64,000 nt of DNA. Source: Haemophilus haemolyticus. GTDB taxonomy: Bacteria > Pseudomonadota > Gammaproteobacteria > Enterobacterales > Pasteurellaceae. The notes below the pieces were generated by a model that made no database searches, was not told the origin of the DNA, and saw nothing but the letters and a program-made list of their open reading frames with translations. A program made the translations under genes and the position numbers. The stretch covers positions 161,859-225,858 of the forward strand of contig NZ_LYCK01000001.1 of NCBI RefSeq assembly GCF_001679045.1, given 5' to 3'. This document shows positions 50,267 through 62,090 of this stretch, piece by piece (positions within the stretch are counted from its first letter, which is position 1; every line of letters begins with the position of its first letter).

Positions 50267-50278
50267 TTTATCTAACTA

Positions 50279-50393
50279 TCCCCCTCTTTAGCAAAGAGGG
50301 GAAGGGGAGATTTGGCAGAAGTGATTTCAAGCTCATACTAAATTCAATATCGTTTAAATCTCCCCCTCGCCCCCTCTTTACAAAAGAGGGGGG
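50279..50393. repeat. Composite inverted repeat between purH and purD
   Basis: Two GC-rich hairpins (50280-50301 and about 50370-50392, both CCCCTCTTT paired with AAAGAGGGG) sit in opposite orientation and are linked by GGGGAGATTT (50304-50313) and AAATCTCCCC (50356-50365). The whole unit of about 115 bp is a large imperfect palindrome with 35-base arms. It looks like a dispersed intergenic dyad or MITE. The gene pair it splits is otherwise a continuous purine operon. Confidence 0.75.
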
Positions 50394-50451
50394 AATTGCA
50401 GGTAAAAAATAGCCGCACTTTTTTAAATTAAGCATACACAAGGACTACAAC

Positions 50452-51741
50452 ATGAATATCCTCATCATCGGAAACGGCGGTCGTGAACACGCCCTCGCTT
50501 GGAAAGCAGCACAATCTCCACTAGCAGATAAAGTTTTTGTCGCACCAGGCAATGCGGGTACCGCATTGGAACACAAACTAGAAAACGTGAATATTTCTGC
50601 AACAGATATCCCCGCATTAGTGAAATTTGCTCAAGATAACCAAATTGGATTGACAATTGTAGGACCAGAGGCTCCGCTGGTAATTGGTGTGGTGGATGCA
50701 TTTCGTGCAGCTGGATTGAAAATTTTTGGTCCAACGAAAGCGGCGGCGCAATTGGAAGGTTCAAAGGCATTCACTAAAGATTTCCTCGCTCGTCACAAAA
50801 TTCCAACAGCAGAATATCAGAACTTCACCGAAGTAGAGCCGGCATTGGCATACTTGCGAGAAAAAGGTGCACCAATTGTCGTAAAAGCAGATGGTTTGGC
50901 GGCGGGCAAGGGCGTCATCGTGGCAATGACATTGCAGGAAGCGGAAGAGGCTGTGCGTGATATGCTTTCTGGCAATGCCTTTGGTGAAGCGGGTAGCCGA
51001 GTGGTGATTGAAGAGTTTCTAGATGGCGAAGAAGCCAGTTTTATCGTCATGGTAGATGGTAAAAACGTCGAACCTATGGCGACTAGCCAAGATCATAAAC
51101 GCGTGGGCGAAAATGATACAGGTCTGAATACCGGCGGTATGGGGGCATATTCACCAGCCCCAGTGGTGACACCAGAAATTCATGATTGCATTATGCGTGA
51201 AGTGATTTATCCAACAGTCAATGGCATGGCGGCAGAAGGCAATGTTTACACAGGTTTCTTGTATGCAGGACTAATGATTATGCCGAATGGCCAGCCGAAA
51301 GTGATTGAATTTAACTGTCGTTTTGGTGATCCGGAAACGCAGCCGATTATGCTTCGTCTTGAATCCGATCTCGTTGAGCTTTCTCTTAAGGCTTGCGAGG
51401 GAAAATTGGATGAAGTGAAATCCCAATGGAACCCGAAGGCTTCTTTAGGTATCGTATTAGCAGCAGAAGGTTATCCGGGAGATTATCGCAAAGGCGATGA
51501 AATCAGCGGTTTGCCTCAAAGTGCGGTCGAAAATGAGAAAGTTTTCTTAGCGGGCGTTGCAGAACAAGAAGGCAAGTTAGTCACGAACGGCGGTCGTGTG
51601 CTTTGTGTTACTGCGTTAGGCGAAAGCGTATTTGAAGCGCAACAAAAAGTCTTAAAACTCGCTGAACAAATTCAATGGTCTGGACGTTTTTATCGTCGAG
51701 ACATTGGTTACAGAGCTGTAGAACGAGAGTTGCAAAAATAA
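50452..51741 (+). CDS. purD: Phosphoribosylamine-glycine ligase
   Basis: Second step of purine synthesis; it consumes glycine. 429 residues with the ATP-grasp core KADGLAAGKGVIVAMT (about 143-158), IEEFLDGEEASFIVMVDG and the signature RFGDPETQP (about 288-296). The N-terminal GNGGREHALAWK binds the substrate. It follows purH after the composite repeat. A USS lies at 51519. Confidence 0.97.
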   Translation: MNILIIGNGGREHALAWKAAQSPLADKVFVAPGNAGTALEHKLENVNISATDIPALVKFAQDNQIGLTIVGPEAPLVIGVVDAFRAAGLKIFGPTKAAAQLEGSKAFTKDFLARHKIPTAEYQNFTEVEPALAYLREKGAPIVVKADGLAAGKGVIVAMTLQEAEEAVRDMLSGNAFGEAGSRVVIEEFLDGEEASFIVMVDGKNVEPMATSQDHKRVGENDTGLNTGGMGAYSPAPVVTPEIHDCIMREVIYPTVNGMAAEGNVYTGFLYAGLMIMPNGQPKVIEFNCRFGDPETQPIMLRLESDLVELSLKACEGKLDEVKSQWNPKASLGIVLAAEGYPGDYRKGDEISGLPQSAVENEKVFLAGVAEQEGKLVTNGGRVLCVTALGESVFEAQQKVLKLAEQIQWSGRFYRRDIGYRAVERELQK

Positions 51742-51864
51742 TTCATATCATTATGATGAATTAATTTCATTTAAGTGATGAAAATTTAGGAATGAAATTT
51801 TAATTAAGTTTTTATCCATAAACAGTTAAACTATCTGCCATAAATTACATAACAGGAGAACACA

Positions 51865-53126
51865 ATGTTTACAAGAAATATGACTATCGCTGATTACGAT
51901 CCAGTATTGTGGCAAGCGATCCAAGATGAAAATCGTCGTCAAGAAGAACATATCGAACTAATTGCATCTGAAAACTATGCTAGTCCGCGCGTGATGGAAG
52001 CTCAAGGCTCACAATTCACTAATAAATACGCTGAAGGCTATCCAGGTAAACGTTATTACGGCGGTTGTGAGTATGCAGACATTGTGGAACAGTTAGCAAT
52101 TGATCGTGCGAAAGAATTATTTGGTGCAGATTACGTGAATGTTCAACCGCACTCTGGTTCACAAGCAAATGCTGCGGTGTATGGTGCATTGATTAATGCG
52201 GGCGATACTATTTTAGGTATGGATTTGGCTCACGGTGGGCACTTAACTCACGGTGCAAAAGTAAGTTTCTCTGGCAAGATTTATAACTCTGTGCTTTATG
52301 GAATCACTGCGGATGGCTTAATTGATTATGAAGATGTTCGTCAAAAAGCATTAGAATGTAAACCAAAACTTATCGTTGCTGGTTTCTCAGCTTATTCACA
52401 AGTTGTGGATTGGGCGAAAATGCGTGAAATCGCAGATGAAGTTGGTGCATATTTATTTGTGGATATGGCGCATGTAGCAGGATTAATTGCAGCGGGTTTA
52501 TATCCAAACCCACTCCCTCATGCACATGTTGTGACAACAACAACTCACAAAACATTGGGCGGTCCGCGTGGTGGTTTAATTCTTTCATCTTGTGGCGATG
52601 AAGAAATCTACAAGAAATTACAATCATCCGTATTCCCTGCAAACCAAGGTGGTCCATTAGTTCATATTATTGCGGCAAAAGCAGTTTGCTTTAAAGAAGC
52701 ATTAGAGCCTCAATATAAAGAATACCAAGCAAATGTGTTGAGAAATGCAAAAGCGATGGTTGAAGTATTTAAACAACGTGGTTATGACGTTGTGTCAAAT
52801 GGTACTGAAAACCACTTGTTCTTGGTAAGTTTCATTAAACAAGGATTAACAGGTAAAGCAGCTGATGCGGCATTAGGCAAAGCAAACATTACCGTGAATA
52901 AAAATGCTGTACCAAACGATCCGCAAAAACCATTTGTGACTTCAGGTATTCGTGTAGGTACACCATCTGTAACTCGCCGTGGTTTCAATGAAAATGATGT
53001 GCGTGAATTAGCTGGCTGGATGTGCGATGTTTTAGATGCTTTAGGCAAAGAAAATGAAGAACAAGTGATTGCTGAAACTAAAGAAAAAGTATTAGCAATT
53101 TGTAAACGTCTTCCAGTTTATCCGAA

Positions 53127-53130
<4 letters not shown>
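51865..53130 (+). CDS. glyA: Serine hydroxymethyltransferase
   Basis: Interconverts serine and glycine and makes methylene-tetrahydrofolate. 421 residues: PLP-binding Lys in [14 protein letters not shown] near 228, [20 protein letters not shown] (about 35-54), and [14 protein letters not shown]. Its products feed PurD (glycine) and ThyA (methylene-THF) in this window. SD AGGAGAA precedes the start. Stop overlaps the DUF1294 start as ATGA. Confidence 0.98.
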
Positions 53131-54352
<1,222 letters not shown>

Positions 54353-54354
54353 AG

Positions 54355-54390
54355 ATTAACCGATAGGAAACCCTATCGGTTAATTTTTAT
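54355..54390 (+). terminator. Terminator after yacG
   Basis: ATTAACCGATAGG (54355-54367) pairs with CCTATCGGTTAAT (54372-54384), followed by TTTTTAT. Confidence 0.9.
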
Positions 54391-54468
54391 AAGTGCGGTC
54401 CTTTTTTGAGGATTTTCCCTAAGCATGCTATGCTAAACGTAATTTTATTATTCTAAAATGTGATTTTT

Positions 54469-55716
54469 ATGCAACAAGATTATTTAAGCCAACAACGATT
54501 CTCCGATCTTCCTCTACATCCGATTGTACGAGATGCTTTGGCAAAAAAAGGCTTTGATTTTTGTACCCCAATTCAGGCTTTATCCTTGCCTAGCAGTTTA
54601 AATGGACGAGATGTCGCAGGACAAGCTCAAACTGGTACAGGCAAGACAATGGCTTTTTTAACTGCTACTTTTCACCATCTTTTAACTCACCAAGATCCTA
54701 ATCTTGAATATCGTCACCCAAGAGCTTTGATTTTAGCACCTACTCGAGAATTAGCGGTGCAGATTAGTAATGACGCAGAATTTCTTACAAAAGCAAGTGG
54801 ATTAAAGACCGCACTTGCTTATGGTGGCGATGGTTATGATAAACAGCTACAAGCGATTGAGCGTGGCGTCGATATTTTGATTGGTACGACGGGGCGAGTC
54901 ATTGATTATGTAAAACAAGGCGTAATTTGTTTAGATGAAATCCAAGTTGTCGTACTAGATGAAGCGGATCGAATGTTTGATCTTGGGTTTATCCGTGATA
55001 TTCGTTATTTATTGCGTAAATGCCCCGCTCCACAAGCGCGTTTAACGATGTTATTTTCAGCGACGCTTTCTTATAAAGTGCGTGAATTAGCATTTGAAGA
55101 TATGAATGACCCTGAATATATTGAAATTGAACCGGAACAAAAAACAGGGCACCGAATCAAAGAAGAACTTTTTTATCCATCTAATCAGGATAAAATGGCA
55201 CTTCTCTTAACCTTAATGGAAGATGAATGGCCTGAGCGCTGTATTGTATTTGCAAATACGAAACATCGTTGTGAAGAAATTTGGGGGTATTTGGCGGCTG
55301 ATGGACATCGTGTTGGTTTACTGACTGGCGATGTAGCACAGAAAAAACGTTTGTCGTTATTGAAACAATTTACCGACGGTGATCTAGATATTTTAGTAGC
55401 AACAGATGTGGCTGCTCGTGGTTTGCATATTTCTGATGTGACGCATGTTTTCAATTATGATTTACCCGATGATAGAGAAGATTACGTTCACCGAATTGGC
55501 CGTACTGGACGAGCAGGGGAAAGTGGCGTTTCGATTAGTTTTGCTTGCGAAGAATATGCGATGAATTTACCCGCTATTGAAGAATATATTGGCCATTCTA
55601 TCCCAGTGAGCCAATATGAAACAGAAGCCTTGCTTGAACTGCCGAAACCATATCGTTTAAAACGTGCAGATCCGGCGCAAGGGCATACAAGACATCGTTC
55701 TTATCACACAAAATAG
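54469..55716 (+). CDS. rhlB: DEAD-box RNA helicase RhlB
   Basis: ATP-dependent RNA helicase of 415 residues, a partner of the degradosome in related bacteria. Q motif [11 protein letters not shown], Walker [53 protein letters not shown] and [10 protein letters not shown]. The ATG at 54469 gives [11 protein letters not shown]; a GTG three codons earlier is an alternative. The lack of a long C-terminal tail fits RhlB. USS at 54808. Confidence 0.92.
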   Translation: MQQDYLSQQRFSDLPLHPIVRDALAKKGFDFCTPIQALSLPSSLNGRDVAGQAQTGTGKTMAFLTATFHHLLTHQDPNLEYRHPRALILAPTRELAVQISNDAEFLTKASGLKTALAYGGDGYDKQLQAIERGVDILIGTTGRVIDYVKQGVICLDEIQVVVLDEADRMFDLGFIRDIRYLLRKCPAPQARLTMLFSATLSYKVRELAFEDMNDPEYIEIEPEQKTGHRIKEELFYPSNQDKMALLLTLMEDEWPERCIVFANTKHRCEEIWGYLAADGHRVGLLTGDVAQKKRLSLLKQFTDGDLDILVATDVAARGLHISDVTHVFNYDLPDDREDYVHRIGRTGRAGESGVSISFACEEYAMNLPAIEEYIGHSIPVSQYETEALLELPKPYRLKRADPAQGHTRHRSYHTK

Positions 55717-55759
55717 TGATATAATTTTTTTAGTTTCAATAATTAATAAGGAAATCATT

Positions 55760-56776
55760 ATGGCCATTTTAGTGACAGGTGGCGCCGGTTATATCGGTTC
55801 TCACACAGTTGTAGAATTATTAAATGCTGGCAAAGAGGTGGTGGTATTAGATAATCTTTGCAATTCATCGCCAAAATCCCTTGAGCGTGTAAAACAAATT
55901 ACAGGCAAAGAAGCAAAGTTTTATGAAGGTGATATTTTAGATCGTGCTTTGTTACAAAAAATTTTTGCAGAAAATGAGATTAACTCCGTTATTCACTTTG
56001 CTGGGTTGAAGGCCGTAGGTGAAAGTGTTCAAAAGCCGACAGAATATTATATAAACAATGTCGCTGGCACCCTTGTATTAATTCAAGAAATGAAAAAAGC
56101 GGGTGTTTGGAACTTCGTATTTAGCTCATCTGCAACGGTTTATGGTGATCCAAAAATTATTCCAATTACGGAAGATTGTGAAGTCGGTGGTACAACCAAT
56201 CCTTATGGTACCTCTAAATATATGGTTGAGCAGATTTTACGTGATACAGCAAAAGCGGAACCAAAATTTAGCATGACCATCTTGCGTTATTTTAATCCGG
56301 TTGGGGCGCATGAAAGTGGATTAATTGGTGAAGATCCAAATGGTATTCCAAATAATTTATTACCTTATATTAGCCAAGTTGCTATCGGTAAATTAGCACA
56401 ACTTTCTGTATTTGGTAGTGATTACGACACCCATGATGGAACAGGTGTGCGTGATTATATTCATGTAGTGGACTTAGCTGTGGGGCATTTGAAAGCGCTT
56501 CAACGTCATGAAAATGATGCTGGCTTACATATTTATAACCTAGGTACAGGCCATGGTTATTCCGTATTAGATATGGTAAAAGCCTTTGAAAAAGCCAACG
56601 ACATTACCATTGCATATAAACTTGTAGAACGCCGCCCTGGTGATATTGCGACATGCTATTCTGATCCTAGTTTAGCTGCAAAAGAGCTTGATTGGGTGGC
56701 AGAACGTGGTCTTGAAAAAATGATGCAAGATACGTGGAACTGGCAGAAAAATAATCCAAAAGGGTACAGAGATTAA
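55760..56776 (+). CDS. galE: UDP-glucose 4-epimerase
   Basis: NAD-dependent epimerase of 338 residues that supplies UDP-galactose for lipooligosaccharide. Rossmann GGAGYIGSH near residue 7, the catalytic [12 protein letters not shown] (YxxxK near 150) and the [15 protein letters not shown] substrate loop. The frame runs 32 codons further upstream into rhlB, but the ATG at 55760 after AAGGAAATC is clear. No tetranucleotide phase-variation tract or lic3A-like gene precedes it. Confidence 0.97.
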   Translation: MAILVTGGAGYIGSHTVVELLNAGKEVVVLDNLCNSSPKSLERVKQITGKEAKFYEGDILDRALLQKIFAENEINSVIHFAGLKAVGESVQKPTEYYINNVAGTLVLIQEMKKAGVWNFVFSSSATVYGDPKIIPITEDCEVGGTTNPYGTSKYMVEQILRDTAKAEPKFSMTILRYFNPVGAHESGLIGEDPNGIPNNLLPYISQVAIGKLAQLSVFGSDYDTHDGTGVRDYIHVVDLAVGHLKALQRHENDAGLHIYNLGTGHGYSVLDMVKAFEKANDITIAYKLVERRPGDIATCYSDPSLAAKELDWVAERGLEKMMQDTWNWQKNNPKGYRD

Positions 56777-56826
56777 TATTCTCTAATATTTGTTTTTCTT
56801 TTTTAGGAAGAAGAATGCTAAACATT

Positions 56827-56856
56827 GGGGGAGTGATTCAAAATCCCCCTAATTTT
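56827..56856 (+). terminator. Terminator after galE
   Basis: GGGGG (56827-56831) and CCCCC (56845-56849) pair with matching flanks and are followed by TAATTTTT. Confidence 0.8.
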
Positions 56857-56918
56857 TACACTTATCCTTTAATTGAAAGGCAAAGTTTCTAAAATATAAC
56901 CCAAATTAACCGCACTTT

Positions 56919-58196
56919 ATGTCAAATTCCCTTTCTTCCCAAATTTTTACACGCAAGATGTTGATTTGCGTATTCACAGGTTTTAATTCTGGTTTGCCAT
57001 TATTTGTGTTATTGCAAATGTTGCCTGTTTGGCTGACAGATAAACATCTTTCAATTGAGCTTATTGGTGCAGTAACCGGTGTGATGTTGCCTTATGGATT
57101 GAAATTTTTGTGGGCACCATTATTGGATCGTTATTTCCCGAGTTTTTTAGGGCGTCGTCGTAGCTGGATGTTGCTTTCACAAGTGGCATTATTGATCTTA
57201 CTTTACATCATTAGCCTTTTTGATCCGCTCACACAACTGAGCATGGTAGCAAATATTGCATTGCTTATAGCTTTTTTTTCAGCCACACAAGATATCGTGT
57301 TAGACGCTTATCGTCGTGAAATTTTGAGTGATCATGAATTAGGTTTGGGAAACACTATTCATATTAATGCTTATCGAATTGCGGGATTAATTCCTGGTGG
57401 GCTGTCGCTCTATTTGGCGGCGATTTATCCTTGGGAAACAGTCTTTTTATGGACCGCACTTTGTATGTTAGCGGGCATCTTCATGACATTATTTTTAGCA
57501 AAAGAACCAAAAATAGACATGCAGCAAACTAATCAGCCGTTCTATCAAGCATTTTGGATTCCATTACAAGAATTTTTCCAGCGTAAGGGCGTTATTCAGG
57601 CTATCGGTTTTTTACTGTTTTTGTTTTTGTATAAGTTCGGGGATTCTTTTGCCACAACGCTACAAACCAAATTTATTTATGATATGGGGTTTAGCAAAGA
57701 GGATATAGCCATTGTTGTAAAAAGTACCGCACTTTGGTCAAGCATTTTATCTGGGCTTGCCGGTGGTGTGATAATGCTAAAACTGGGTATTAACCGTGCA
57801 TTGTGGCTATTTGGGCTTGTACAAATGGTGACAATTGGTGGGTTTATTTGGTTGGCCGCTTTCGGACATTTTGATGTTATTACATCGGCCGAGTTATGGA
57901 AACTGGGTGTTGTGATTGCGGCAGAATATATCGGTGTTGGACTTGGCACCGCAGCTTTTGTGGCTTTTATGGCGCGTGAGAGTAATCCTCTTTATACCGC
58001 AACACAGCTTGCACTTTTTACAAGCCTTTCAGCTTTGCCAAGTAAAGTTTTAGGTATGCTTTCTGGTTATGTTGTGGGAGCAGTGGGGTATTATCAGTAT
58101 TTTTGGTTTTGTTTATTTTTAGCGATTCCTGGCATGCTTTGTTTATTTTGGGTAGCGCCTTGGAATCAAGATAATAATACGGCCAATTCACTATAA
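56919..58196 (+). CDS. ampG: Muropeptide permease AmpG
   Basis: Twelve-helix MFS importer of GlcNAc-anhydroMurNAc muropeptides. 425 residues. The N-terminal GLPLFVLLQMLPVWLTDKHLSIELIG and SATQDIVLDAYRREIL (about 125-140) are the AmpG signature. The start codon lies one base after a USS (56909-56917) and has no clear Shine-Dalgarno. AmpD, which processes its cargo, is encoded at 10551. Two further USS lie inside. Confidence 0.95.
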   Translation: MSNSLSSQIFTRKMLICVFTGFNSGLPLFVLLQMLPVWLTDKHLSIELIGAVTGVMLPYGLKFLWAPLLDRYFPSFLGRRRSWMLLSQVALLILLYIISLFDPLTQLSMVANIALLIAFFSATQDIVLDAYRREILSDHELGLGNTIHINAYRIAGLIPGGLSLYLAAIYPWETVFLWTALCMLAGIFMTLFLAKEPKIDMQQTNQPFYQAFWIPLQEFFQRKGVIQAIGFLLFLFLYKFGDSFATTLQTKFIYDMGFSKEDIAIVVKSTALWSSILSGLAGGVIMLKLGINRALWLFGLVQMVTIGGFIWLAAFGHFDVITSAELWKLGVVIAAEYIGVGLGTAAFVAFMARESNPLYTATQLALFTSLSALPSKVLGMLSGYVVGAVGYYQYFWFCLFLAIPGMLCLFWVAPWNQDNNTANSL

Positions 58197-58267
58197 AAGT
58201 GCGGTAAAAATTATAAAAAATTTGACCGCACTATGCTTTATCAGTATCTTAACCACGTTTTTATTAA

Positions 58268-58924
<657 letters not shown>

Positions 58925-58943
58925 AAATAATCTAAAAAAATAA

Positions 58944-58980
58944 ACCGCACTTTGGGTGACCTAAGTGCGGTTTGTTTTTT
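58944..58980 (+). terminator. Paired-USS terminator after adk
   Basis: ACCGCACTT (58944-58952) and AAGTGCGGT (58963-58971), extended by AA/TT, pair around an 11-base loop and are followed by TTTGTTTTTTT. Confidence 0.92.
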
Positions 58981-58992
58981 TCTATGTTTTAA

Positions 58993-61900
58993 TTAGTGGG
59001 TTGTTTTATTTTCATCAAAAACCGGTAATGGTTTGTGTTCGGTTGCGACATAGCTATATACCACAGGCAATACGAACAAGGTGAAAATAGTACCAATGGA
59101 TAATCCTGCTACAATCACTATCCCCATACTAAAGCGAGATACTGCTCCCGCACCTGTTGCATAGAGTAATGGAATTAAGCCAGCTACCATTGCAGCGGTT
59201 GTCATTAGGATTGGGCGTAAACGTACTTTTGCAGCATGAGTGATTGCCTCAATTCGCGTTTTACCATGGTTTAGCTGCTCTTCTTTTGCGACCTCACACA
59301 TTAAGATACCGTGCTTGGTGATTAATCCAACGAGAGTAATTAACCCGACTTGAGAATAGATATTTAATGTTGTTCCCGCGATGCCAAAGAAGGATAAAAT
59401 ATTTAAGCTCACTAATGCACCACTTACGGCTAATGGTACGGAAATCATAATTACCATTGGGTCACGTATAGATTCAAACTGAATGGCAAGTACTAAGAAT
59501 ATGATGATAACAGCCAATGCAAAAGTGACGGCTAATGCGTTACCTTCTTGTACTAATTGACGTGCTTCAGATTTAAAGTCAAACGTATAGCCTTGCGGTA
59601 AGTTGTCTATTGCATGTTGTTGTAGCCATGAAACTGCATCACCCGTTGATGAACCAGGCATTGGTACTGCGCTAATCTGTGCTGAGTTTAATTGGCTAAA
59701 GCGTGATAATGAAGTTGGCTGTGTTTCTAGCTTCATCGTGATTAAACTGCTTAATGGCACAGATTGCCCATTACTTGCCGTTAAGTAATAATTTTTGAAT
59801 GCTTCGGGCGATAAACGGTCGTCACGTTTTACTTGTGAAATAATCTTATAGGCACGTCCATCGACATCCACTCGCGTAATTGTTGCTCCAGATAAGAAAC
59901 TTCCGAAAGTATTACTGATTTGTTGCATCGTAATACCGTAAGTACCGGCTTTCTCTTTATCGACTGAAATTGTCATTTGCGCCGTGTCATAGGTCAAATC
60001 TAAATTTGTATAAATAAATTTGCCAGAGGCTTTCATCGCACTTAAGAATTTCTCAGCGGTATTTGCCAACGATTTATAATCTTGAGCCGTTTTTAACACA
60101 ATAGCGATTGGAGGGCCTTGTTCCCCTGTATCAATTTCAGGAAAGTTAAATGCAGATACGGAGACTTCTGGAATTGATTTCGCTTTTGCATTGATTTCAT
60201 TCATTACTGCAGATTGTTTTCGTGAACGTTCTTTCCAGTCTTTCAATGTGATGATATTTAACGAACCATTAGAATTTGGCGCGCCTGCAATACTCATCCC
60301 AAAAGAGACTTCAGGTGTTTCCATTACATTTTTCATGTATGGTTGCATTGCATTTTGAATGTAATCCACATTTACGCTAGATGGCGCATTACCAATCGCA
60401 ATAAATGCACCTTTATCTTCATTTGGTGTTAATTCATTAGAAAGTGAATTAAACAAAAATGGGAGCGTTGAGAAAATCACCACAGCAAAAGCCAGCATTG
60501 ATTTACGATTGAGCATAACGAGATCAAGCATGTATTCGTAAATACGATTTACTTTACCTAAGGTATGTTCTACGCGTTCTTCCATCCATGTTGGTTTAGC
60601 ATTGGATTTGAGTAACTTACTACTCATCATTGGCGATAACGTTAATGCCACAACACCAGAAATAAACACTGCACCAGCAAGGGTTAAAGCAAACTCTTTA
60701 AACAATGTGCCGGTAATTCCGCCCATTAAAGCCATCGGTGAATAAACCGCGATCAATGCGATAGTCATAGAAATTACAGGCACGGCAATTTCACGAGTAC
60801 CAATAATTGCTGCGCGGAATGGTGTTTCTCCTTCTTTAATATGACGATCCACGTTTTCTAACACGACAATCGCATCATCAACGACTAAACCGATAGCGAG
60901 AATAAGTGCTAATAGTGTCATTAAGTTAATAGAAAAATCTAAACTTTGTAGCATCATTAAAACACCGATCAACGAAATCGGAATGGTGAGAACTGGAATT
61001 AAAATTGCGCGAAACGATCCGATAAACATCAAAATAACCACTAATACAATAACAGTTGCTTCCACAATAGTTTTAATTACTTCATGAATTGAGCTATTAA
61101 TTGCAATAGTGCGGTCATAAAGAATGTCAGTTTCCATACTATCCGGTAGTTGCTTTTTAATACTTTCAAAGAGCGGTCGGATTTTCTCTGCCACTGTTAA
61201 TGGATTAGCCGATGAAGTTGGATTAATGCCTAATACAACAGAATCCGCACCATTTGCAGTTGCACGAGAATTATCACTTTCTTTGTTCAATTCAATGGTT
61301 GCAATATCGCGCAGGCGTACTAAATCATCGCCACGAGAAGCAACAATTAAGTTACCTAATTGCTCAACTGATTTTGTCGTTGTTTCAACTTTGTTGCGGT
61401 AAGTGACATAGTAGCCGTTATCATTACCAGCCGCAGTTTGTACATTATTTGCAGAAAGAGCAGACATTACCGTTGGCGCAGAAAGATTTTGTGACGCCAT
61501 TTTTTGTGGATCTAACCAAATACGTAATGCATATTCAGCTGCACCAAATACTTGTACTTCTGCCACACCTTCAATCGTAAAGAATTGAGGTTTGACTACG
61601 CGATTAATGTAGTCTGTTACTTGACTTGAGTCTAGTTTGTTGGAGCGGAAACTTATATACATAATCCCCGTACCACCGGAAGATGAAGCCACCGTTGGAT
61701 CTTCAATACCGCTTGGTAATTTTGAACGCACAGCATTTACTTTTGCCAATACATCAGCAAGTGCTCCGGCAGGATCGGTATTCAGTTTCATTTTGACTGT
61801 AATAGTCGATGCATTTGGAGCACTACTAGATGACATATAGTCAATGTTATCCGCTTGGGCGATAGATTCTTCTAGTGTAGAAGTAACAAATGCTTGAATT

Positions 61901-62073
61901 AGATTTGCATCAGCACCAGGGTAGGCAGTTGTTACCGTAATTACCGTGGTGGTCATTTTAGGGTATTCACGCACTGTCAATTTCGAAATAGCTTGCAAAC
62001 CTAAAATAATAATAAGCAAGCTAATTGAAATCGCTAAAACAGGACGACGAATAAATATATCGGTAAATTTCAT
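58993..62073 (-). CDS. acrB: RND multidrug efflux pump AcrB
   Basis: Inner-membrane trimeric proton antiporter of 1026 residues, the drug-translocating part of AcrAB. N-terminal FIRRPVLAISISLLIIILGL, the proton-relay stretch GLVVDDAIVVLENVDRH with two Asp (about 400-416), a second hydrophobic half and the C-terminal RLRPILMTTAAMVAGLIPLL. The outer-membrane TolC is not in this window. It lies 17 bases after acrA. No USS occurs in the acr genes. Confidence 0.96.
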   Translation of the reverse strand: MKFTDIFIRRPVLAISISLLIIILGLQAISKLTVREYPKMTTTVITVTTAYPGADANLIQAFVTSTLEESIAQADNIDYMSSSSAPNASTITVKMKLNTDPAGALADVLAKVNAVRSKLPSGIEDPTVASSSGGTGIMYISFRSNKLDSSQVTDYINRVVKPQFFTIEGVAEVQVFGAAEYALRIWLDPQKMASQNLSAPTVMSALSANNVQTAAGNDNGYYVTYRNKVETTTKSVEQLGNLIVASRGDDLVRLRDIATIELNKESDNSRATANGADSVVLGINPTSSANPLTVAEKIRPLFESIKKQLPDSMETDILYDRTIAINSSIHEVIKTIVEATVIVLVVILMFIGSFRAILIPVLTIPISLIGVLMMLQSLDFSINLMTLLALILAIGLVVDDAIVVLENVDRHIKEGETPFRAAIIGTREIAVPVISMTIALIAVYSPMALMGGITGTLFKEFALTLAGAVFISGVVALTLSPMMSSKLLKSNAKPTWMEERVEHTLGKVNRIYEYMLDLVMLNRKSMLAFAVVIFSTLPFLFNSLSNELTPNEDKGAFIAIGNAPSSVNVDYIQNAMQPYMKNVMETPEVSFGMSIAGAPNSNGSLNIITLKDWKERSRKQSAVMNEINAKAKSIPEVSVSAFNFPEIDTGEQGPPIAIVLKTAQDYKSLANTAEKFLSAMKASGKFIYTNLDLTYDTAQMTISVDKEKAGTYGITMQQISNTFGSFLSGATITRVDVDGRAYKIISQVKRDDRLSPEAFKNYYLTASNGQSVPLSSLITMKLETQPTSLSRFSQLNSAQISAVPMPGSSTGDAVSWLQQHAIDNLPQGYTFDFKSEARQLVQEGNALAVTFALAVIIIFLVLAIQFESIRDPMVIMISVPLAVSGALVSLNILSFFGIAGTTLNIYSQVGLITLVGLITKHGILMCEVAKEEQLNHGKTRIEAITHAAKVRLRPILMTTAAMVAGLIPLLYATGAGAVSRFSMGIVIVAGLSIGTIFTLFVLPVVYSYVATEHKPLPVFDENKTTH

Positions 62074-62090
62074 TCGTATTTCCTAGTTGA

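Noticed and set aside
55690..55760. lic3A-like gene or tetranucleotide phase-variation repeat before galE
   Set aside because: No CAAT, GCAA or GACA repeat and no room for a gene; galE follows rhlB by 43 bases.
58197..58233. Second paired-USS terminator between ampG and adk
   Set aside because: The second arm ends ACCGCACTA, is not an exact USS, and no T-run follows, so termination is not supported.
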